From the NCBI GenBank assembly GCA_023415235.1, contig JAEZLP010000029.1, positions 1-10,657 of the forward strand: 10,657 nucleotides of DNA, written 5' to 3'. Position numbers and translations under genes: made by a program. Positions 7,901-10,657 of the stretch are shown here, piece after piece. The stretch is from Bacillota bacterium (lineage in GTDB: Bacteria > Bacillota > Clostridia > Peptostreptococcales > Anaerovoracaceae). Numbering within the stretch: the first letter of the stretch is position 1; every line of letters starts with the position of its first letter. The notes beneath the pieces are model-generated. The model did not search any database. It worked only from the letters and a program-made list of their open reading frames with translations, and was not told the DNA's origin.

Positions 7901-8043
7901 CTTGGCAGAACTCTGCAGATCTCAGTTAGGATGTCCGGAATGGATTCCTTTCGTATGGCTTCGTCGACCCGGTATAAGCTTTCGAGCTCTTTTGCTCGCT
8001 CTTTCAGAAAATCAATATTGATGTCCTGTCCTTCATTAAACAT
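4909..8043 (-). CDS. GAF-like / PPDK_N ATP-grasp / nucleotidyltransferase fusion protein
   Basis: A 1044-residue soluble multidomain protein of unknown function. Residues about 10-150 look GAF-like, and 150-310 are helical. A PEP-synthase/PPDK-type ATP-binding domain spans about 320-700, with GGK (K329), VRSSSLLED (R428 to D435), E675 and QCRP (Q687, R689). The E/Q spacing matches PPDK E323/Q335. A region resembling the start of the swivel domain follows (about 710-735), but no TSHA-type catalytic histidine or PEP-binding barrel is seen. Then come a conserved MGPGRWGSRGD (769-779) and GTHFF. The C-terminus is a minimal nucleotidyltransferase: GS (953-954), ten residues, D965-I-D967, with D1010 as likely third acid. 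I chose the ATG at 8043 because AGGAGG lies 7 nt before it; the in-frame ATG at 8088 has no good RBS. It lies between two glutamate dehydrogenases. Domain calls are firm for PPDK_N and nucleotidyltransferase, moderate for GAF. Confidence 0.88.
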   Translation of the reverse strand: MFNEGQDINIDFLKERAKELESLYRVDEAIRKESIPDILTEICRVLPRGFCNVRACVVSITFDNKLYAAKSLPESYADEIRSDIVINERLRGFISAVYDEKHTDGGNSSFLPEEQKLLNTVAYKISHRVLYEEMGQPESRSNWEAILIFLQNTDHNMLLHVSEKMLTLLAKNDRACIDDIYREMNWTQYEYMGEINFPHHRMPDVDVIQLSNSVFQVAKNSLEDSQIFEYINLWIYQGKTYELIKLVDKKNSDVKDIRNALIQYLKAVKTDTASKATKRWLIVELVRRFLTDNSKMIENARRYLCVSDFSELLENIICSPKSMGKIGGKATGFFLANKIIHNLIDNNPEFNNIKMVKTWYIAADELENFLHDNHLDELNEHKYRDMLEIRVSYPKLIHSVKNGHLSPYIISELNQILDQSEGKPLIVRSSSLLEDQRNTAFSGKYKSLFVTNTGTKAERMNSLIDGILEVYSSMFSPDSIQYRKEHGLLDYSEQMGVMIQEVVGRRIGPYYFPLYAGVAFSNNEFRWSPRIKREDGLLRLVMGLGTRAVDRVGDDFPILISPGQPKLRVNYVPQEMKKYSPQMMDVLDMVNNQFVTIPISEMVEEYGADIPYLNHVASILNDDIVTEYNKYRHNAESDDIVITFDGLINNTPVVSHIQRIMTILAEKLGFPVDVEFACDGEDFYILQCRPQSKSRDNLPVAIPSEIPAQNVVFTANKYVSNGKVTGIKTVVYVDPDEYGMLESHQDLVRVGNAVSELNRILYRKSFILMGPGRWGSRGDIKLGVQVTYSDISNTAMLIEIAKKKSKHQPELSFGTHFFQDLVEANIKYLPLYPEDDGIVFKTAFFDRNTNALETLLPDYADLSNVIKVINISENYFKKELVILMNADLEKAVAFLEQPQGPNRRQQLSFIDEYEYKNDPTDSEGWKWRYYMAEKIAALIDMKAYSVKGIYLFGSTSSCTARLNSDIDLLIHFDGTEEQKQQLVTWLDGWSQSLSEINYLKTGYRSDGLLDVHFVTDRDIENKDSYASKINSVYDPAVALRLRDN

Positions 8044-8218
8044 ATTATATCCTCCTGTCTGCACCGTAACGCAACGTTTTGCTTGCATCTACAGACATAA
8101 TAACACACATTTTTACATTCCGCTCGAAGTTCTTTCGAACCGCAGACAGAATTTTAGCAAAGATATTACGAAGCTGTGATTCGCAATATTCTATTGTCAA
8201 ACATCCGAAAGACAGCAA

Positions 8219-8243
8219 AGACTATATCCTGAGGATATAGTCT
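8219..8243 (-). terminator. Perfect 11-bp-stem hairpin after the second glutamate dehydrogenase gene
   Basis: AGACTATATCC (8219-8229) pairs with GGATATAGTCT (8233-8243) around TGA. Outer CAGC (8213-8216) and GCTG (8247-8250) can add four pairs beyond small A bulges. On the minus strand it is followed by TTTGCTGTCTTTC, a broken T-run, so termination may be partial and allow read-through into the fusion gene. The rest of the 235-bp gap (8044-8278) has a lone TTGACA (8200-8195) without a matching -10 and a GAATGTAAAAA motif, but no clear promoter. Confidence 0.55.
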
Positions 8244-8278
8244 AAAGCTGTTTACCGTTTATATATTATTAGGATAGA

Positions 8279-9565
8279 CTAGACCCATCCGCGAAGTTTG
8301 ACGGCTTCTGCAACACGGTTGATCGCAATGACATAAGCAGCATCACGCATGTAGAGCTTCTTCTCTTTGGAAAGCTTATAAACAGCCTGGAACGCTGACG
8401 TCATCTTGGAATCAAGCTTCTCGAGAACTTCTTCCTTGGTCCAGAAATAATTATTGTTACATTGTACCTGTTCAAAGTAGCTGCAGGTTACTCCGCCGGC
8501 GTTGGCGAGGAAGTCGGGGATCAGGAAGATTCCTCTTTCCTGGATCAGCTTGTCGCAGTCGGGGGATGTTGGTCCGTTGGCGCCTTCGCAGATTACTTTA
8601 ACTTTCTTGCTGATCTTTTCAAAAGTAGTTGTTGTAATCTGATTTTCCAGTGCACATGGAAGGAGAATGTCTACATCCTGAGAGATCCATTCTTCTCCGT
8701 CAAGGATTTCACAGCCAAGCTCAACTGCTTTCTGCTTGTTGATGGTTCCGAATGAGTCTTTGATCGCAACCATTTTTTCAATATCCAATCCGTTCAGGTT
8801 ACGGAAGGTGTAGGATTTGCTGTCATGCTGATCCCAACATGAGATCGCTACAATTTTTCCACCCATCTGAGTATAGAGACGTGCAGCATATTCCGCTACA
8901 TTTCCGAAACCCTGCAAGCTAGCTGAAGTCGCCTTAGGATCGATATTTAATCCCTTCAGCGCTTCTCTCAGGGTATAGATAACTCCATAGCCTGTTGCTT
9001 CCGTTCTTCCCAGGGAACCACCCATGCCGACCGGTTTTCCGGTAATCGTGCCGGGATAATGTCCTCCGTGGATTGCTTCAAACTCATCCAGCATCCAAAG
9101 CATGTGCTGACCATTGGTCATAACGTCCGGGGCCGGTACATCGAGGACCGGGCCAATCAGGCTGGCTATCTGTCTCACATATCCTCTGCATAACCTTTCC
9201 TGTTCGCCCTTTGATAAGTTGTGGGGATCGCAGATTACTCCGCCTTTGCCTCCGCCCAGAGGGATATCAACAACCGCGCATTTCCAAGTCATCCACATGG
9301 ATAATGCTCTTACTGTATCTGCTGTTTCGTGTGGATGGAAGCGGATGCCGCCTTTTGCGGGACCACGGGCTGCGTTGTGCTGAATTCTGAATCCGTTGAA
9401 CACCTTCGTCGTTCCGTCATCCATTTTTACAGGTATCGTAAAGTGGACTTCACGACTTGGCTGTCTTAATAATTGACGGACTGAGGGGTCCAAGTCAATA
9501 ATATCTGCAACATGGTCGAATTGTGTTTGTGCTGCTACGTAAGGATTGTATCCTTCCTGTTTCAT
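8279..9565 (-). CDS. Glu/Leu/Phe/Val dehydrogenase family glutamate dehydrogenase (RocG/GudB-like length)
   Basis: A 428-residue second glutamate dehydrogenase, shorter at the N-terminus than GdhA and typical of the RocG/GudB/Thermotoga branch, which often works catabolically with NAD. Substrate residues are present: K71 in GPAKGG, catalytic K107 in GGGKGG and D147 in VPAPDV. The Rossmann motif is GFGNVA (219-224). Conserved GSLGRTEATGYG (183-194) and NAGGVTCSYFE (355-365) complete the fold. The frame extends to an ATG at 9649, but I start at 9565 because GGGAGG lies 8 nt upstream and family members begin near here. Transcription probably starts near 9794, leaving a leader of about 230 nt. 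Cofactor and direction are inferred from family, not from decisive residues. It could act on another amino acid, but glutamate is most likely. Confidence 0.93.
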   Translation of the reverse strand: MKQEGYNPYVAAQTQFDHVADIIDLDPSVRQLLRQPSREVHFTIPVKMDDGTTKVFNGFRIQHNAARGPAKGGIRFHPHETADTVRALSMWMTWKCAVVDIPLGGGKGGVICDPHNLSKGEQERLCRGYVRQIASLIGPVLDVPAPDVMTNGQHMLWMLDEFEAIHGGHYPGTITGKPVGMGGSLGRTEATGYGVIYTLREALKGLNIDPKATSASLQGFGNVAEYAARLYTQMGGKIVAISCWDQHDSKSYTFRNLNGLDIEKMVAIKDSFGTINKQKAVELGCEILDGEEWISQDVDILLPCALENQITTTTFEKISKKVKVICEGANGPTSPDCDKLIQERGIFLIPDFLANAGGVTCSYFEQVQCNNNYFWTKEEVLEKLDSKMTSAFQAVYKLSKEKKLYMRDAAYVIAINRVAEAVKLRGWV

Positions 9566-9640
9566 AATAAAAACCTCCCATTCATATCGCTGCATGACTG
9601 ACATTTCGAAAAATCTACTTTTAGATAGCAGTGATATCGA

Positions 9641-9666
9641 TCCGAACATCGGATTTAGTTCCGATG
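9641..9666 (-). promoter_or_regulatory. Alternative hairpins in the long leader of the second glutamate dehydrogenase gene
   Basis: CATCGGA (9647-9653) can pair with TCCGATG (9660-9666) around a 6-nt loop (7 bp). Alternatively TCGGA (9649-9653) pairs with TCCGA (9641-9645) around ACA (5 bp). The two share one arm and exclude each other. They sit about 75-100 nt before the ATG in transcribed leader. This may be a regulatory switch, but it matches no riboswitch class that I recognise. Confidence 0.3.
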
Positions 9667-9767
9667 ATGAAAATATTTATTGTATTTTTTGTTTTTTCCT
9701 TAAAAATTATTGCGGCTACCGCGTTTTATGACTTTTTAAAGGAAAATCATCGCCAGCTGGGCAATTC

Positions 9768-9792
9768 GCAGTAAATTCTGCAGTAGAATTCT
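9768..9792. repeat. Tandem direct repeat GCAGTA(G)AATTCT at the transcription start
   Basis: GCAGTAAATTCT (9768-9779) is followed directly by GCAGTAGAATTCT (9780-9792), identical apart from one inserted G. The pair also forms an AATTCT/AGAATT hairpin (9774-9790). It covers the predicted first 25 nt of the dehydrogenase transcript. Confidence 0.6.
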
Positions 9793-9800
9793 TTAATTAC

Positions 9801-9829
9801 ATCATATTCTCGCCAAATTTCCTTGTCAA
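9801..9829 (-). promoter_or_regulatory. Near-consensus promoter of the second glutamate dehydrogenase gene
   Basis: On the minus strand a perfect TTGACA (9829-9824), a 17-bp spacer and TATGAT (9806-9801) match 11 of 12 consensus positions. This is the best vegetative promoter in the window. The distance to the ATG at 9565 implies a leader of about 230 nt. Confidence 0.75.
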
Positions 9830-9852
9830 GGCATATAAAATAAGTTGAAATG

Positions 9853-9868
9853 TTGCGACAATTCGCAA
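9853..9868. promoter_or_regulatory. Perfect inverted repeat upstream of the dehydrogenase promoter (candidate operator)
   Basis: TTGCGA-CAAT-TCGCAA is a perfect 6-4-6 inverted repeat, ending 24 bp before the -35 box. Its CAATTCGCA half (9859-9867) recurs at 9762-9770 downstream of the transcription start, so the promoter is bracketed by two copies. The dimension suits a dimeric activator or repressor; the regulator is not identifiable. Confidence 0.45.
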
Positions 9869-10225
9869 ATGTAATAAAATGTAAGATGGCTAAATTGCAA
9901 CTGATTTCGTATTTTGTATACATTCACTGGCAATTCTATGGCTAGGACTGAAATCCGTTGAAAATACGGGAACGAAAGGTTTTTTAAAAGCAGAAATTTT
10001 GACGACCGGCTTAGGGTGACCAGAGGCAAATGCCATAAAATGTAAAACAACGATTAAAATACGAAAAAAATTTTTTAAAAAATTATTTCGACACCTTGAT
10101 TTCGTTGAAAAATCAATAAAAAAATTGTCGGAATAATCACAAAACAAATCCCCCGAGACGAATGTTTGCAAGGAGTTCGGGGGACAGGCACTTTCTTATT
10201 CGATTGGAGAAGGATGAAATTATCA
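9869..10225. other. AT-rich noncoding spacer rich in inverted repeats
   Basis: No convincing gene was found. Visible structures are two AATGTAA motifs (9868-9884) and another at 10039-10045. A perfect AATTTTTTAAAAAATT palindrome lies at about 10069-10084. CGAC/GTCG (10089-10092, 10127-10130) encloses TTGATTT/AAATCAA (10096-10102, 10110-10116). TCCCCCGA/TCGGGGGA (10149-10156, 10177-10184) has a 20-nt loop and is followed leftward by TTTGTTTTG, so it is terminator-like on the minus strand. The GGGGGACAGGCAC edge resembles repeats linked to REP-associated transposases in Firmicutes; this is recollection only. It may be an unidentified RNA or a decayed mobile element. Confidence 0.4.
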
Positions 10226-10254
10226 TTGTAAATATTGAATTGAAATTGCATAAT
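10226..10254 (+). promoter_or_regulatory. Candidate promoter for the small membrane protein gene
   Basis: TTGTAA (10226-10231), a 17-bp spacer and CATAAT (10249-10254) precede the ORF by about 70 bp. The match is 4 of 6 and 5 of 6. The region is AT-rich, so chance is possible. Confidence 0.4.
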
Positions 10255-10322
10255 ATGAAGTGATAAAGGTTGGGGCATGCCAGGAATACTGTCATGGGCC
10301 CGGACAGAGAGGTTTTGTACGA

Positions 10323-10541
10323 ATGTGGAATAAAACTGCAAGCAAGTCGAAAATAATATGGCTGCTGATTCTGATCGGCCTTTGCGCGATTGAGTTCCCC
10401 GGAATCCTTTTTGTCGGGGACAAGGCTTATCCATTTATTTTTGGTATTCCGTTTTTATACGCCTATGTTGTTTTCTGGTGGATGTATCTTTGCATCGTAA
10501 TCTTTTATGCTTATCGGAATAAGTGGGGCAGAGATCACTGA
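10323..10541 (+). CDS. Small two-helix membrane protein, DUF3311-like
   Basis: A 72-residue protein. Residues 11-30 form one hydrophobic helix and about 38-65 a second, joined by a short loop. The PFIFGIPFLYAYVVFWW stretch followed by a basic tail (YRNKWGRDH) recalls DUF3311, a family of small membrane proteins often encoded just before a sodium/solute symporter. No symporter follows here; a convergent regulator gene does. I chose the ATG at 10323 over the upstream GTG at 10260 because GAGAGG lies about 10 nt before it and the extra 21 residues are polar and unlike the family. The last 7 bp overlap the 3' end of the opposing gene. Family call is moderate; function unknown. Confidence 0.68.
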   Translation: MWNKTASKSKIIWLLILIGLCAIEFPGILFVGDKAYPFIFGIPFLYAYVVFWWMYLCIVIFYAYRNKWGRDH

Positions 10542-10657
10542 TTGACCAAGCCCAACAGCTTGTGATTGAAACTGTAACCTACTCCCCGAATGCTGAGAAT
10601 GTATTTCTGGCTTTCCGGATTCTTTTCCAGCTTTTTTCTCAAGGTGCTGATGTAGAC
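10535..10657 (-). CDS. OmpR-family response regulator, C-terminal fragment (partial at window edge)
   Basis: The last 40 codons of a gene entering from the right end in frame and stopping with TGA at 10537-10535. The fragment contains STLRKKLEKNPESQKYILSI followed by RGVGYSF. This is the recognition-helix and beta-hairpin wing of the OmpR/PhoB winged-helix DNA-binding domain, with its hallmark LR-x-KLE and RGxGYxF motifs. The receiver domain and any partner histidine kinase lie outside. It would act as a transcription factor of a two-component system; the signal cannot be inferred. It converges on, and overlaps by 7 bp, the small membrane protein gene. Confidence 0.9.
   Translation of the reverse strand, partial: VYISTLRKKLEKNPESQKYILSIRGVGYSFNHKLLGLVNQ

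Noticed and set aside
8044..8088. Extended N-terminus of the fusion protein (ATG at 8088)
   Set aside because: The AGGAGG at about 8051-8056 lies within this stretch and clearly serves the ATG at 8043.
9566..9649. Extended N-terminus of the second glutamate dehydrogenase (ATG at 9649)
   Set aside because: The extra 28 residues have no family counterpart and no RBS, while GGGAGG precedes the ATG at 9565.
9890..10171. 93-codon minus-strand frame in the spacer right of the second dehydrogenase gene
   Set aside because: No RBS, AT-rich inverted repeats throughout and no recognisable domain; treated as noncoding, though it could be checked by ribosome profiling.

Overview
The window looks like a chromosomal segment of a low-to-moderate G+C Gram-positive anaerobe, most likely a Clostridia (Eubacteriales) member. 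This rests on strong AGGAGG-type ribosome binding sites, vegetative -35/-10 boxes, a perfect HrcA/CIRCE operator in front of clpB, AT-rich spacers, and two different glutamate dehydrogenases as in amino-acid-fermenting clostridia. No rRNA, tRNA, complete mobile element or CRISPR array was seen.

Layout. At the left edge (1-20, minus strand) are only the first codons of a divergent gene. Positions 21-330 hold its likely promoter, a GC-rich hairpin, a perfect CIRCE element, a TATAAT-bearing promoter and a clpB leader that can fold in two mutually exclusive ways, one burying the Shine-Dalgarno sequence. clpB (331-2913, plus) encodes a full-length disaggregase. It converges on gdhA (3021-4355, minus), with a shared hairpin terminator between them. 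Positions 4356-4908 are noncoding and carry the gdhA promoter, TGTAA-type palindromes, three 22-bp tandem repeats and a strong terminator. A 1044-residue multidomain protein follows (4909-8043, minus). It has a GAF-like N-terminus, a helical region, a PPDK_N/PEP-synthase-type ATP-grasp domain, a conserved middle region and a C-terminal minimal nucleotidyltransferase. After a 235-bp gap with a perfect 11-bp-stem hairpin comes a second glutamate dehydrogenase (8279-9565, minus), with a near-consensus promoter about 240 bp upstream and a long structured leader. The rest of the 757-bp spacer up to 10322 is AT-rich and full of inverted repeats. A small two-helix DUF3311-like membrane protein (10323-10541, plus) converges on, and overlaps by 7 bp, the C-terminus of an OmpR-family response regulator (10535-10657, minus).

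How the genes may work together. clpB is a heat-shock gene, probably controlled by HrcA and perhaps by leader RNA structure. The three consecutive minus-strand genes (glutamate dehydrogenase, ATP-grasp/nucleotidyltransferase protein, glutamate dehydrogenase) form a nitrogen/glutamate-centred block. They appear to be separate transcription units, although the terminator after the upstream dehydrogenase is weak. The central fusion protein is the least understood item. An ATP-grasp kinase-like domain, a possible sensor domain and a nucleotidyltransferase between two glutamate dehydrogenases suggest, as hypothesis only, a regulator that modifies a metabolic enzyme or signalling partner.
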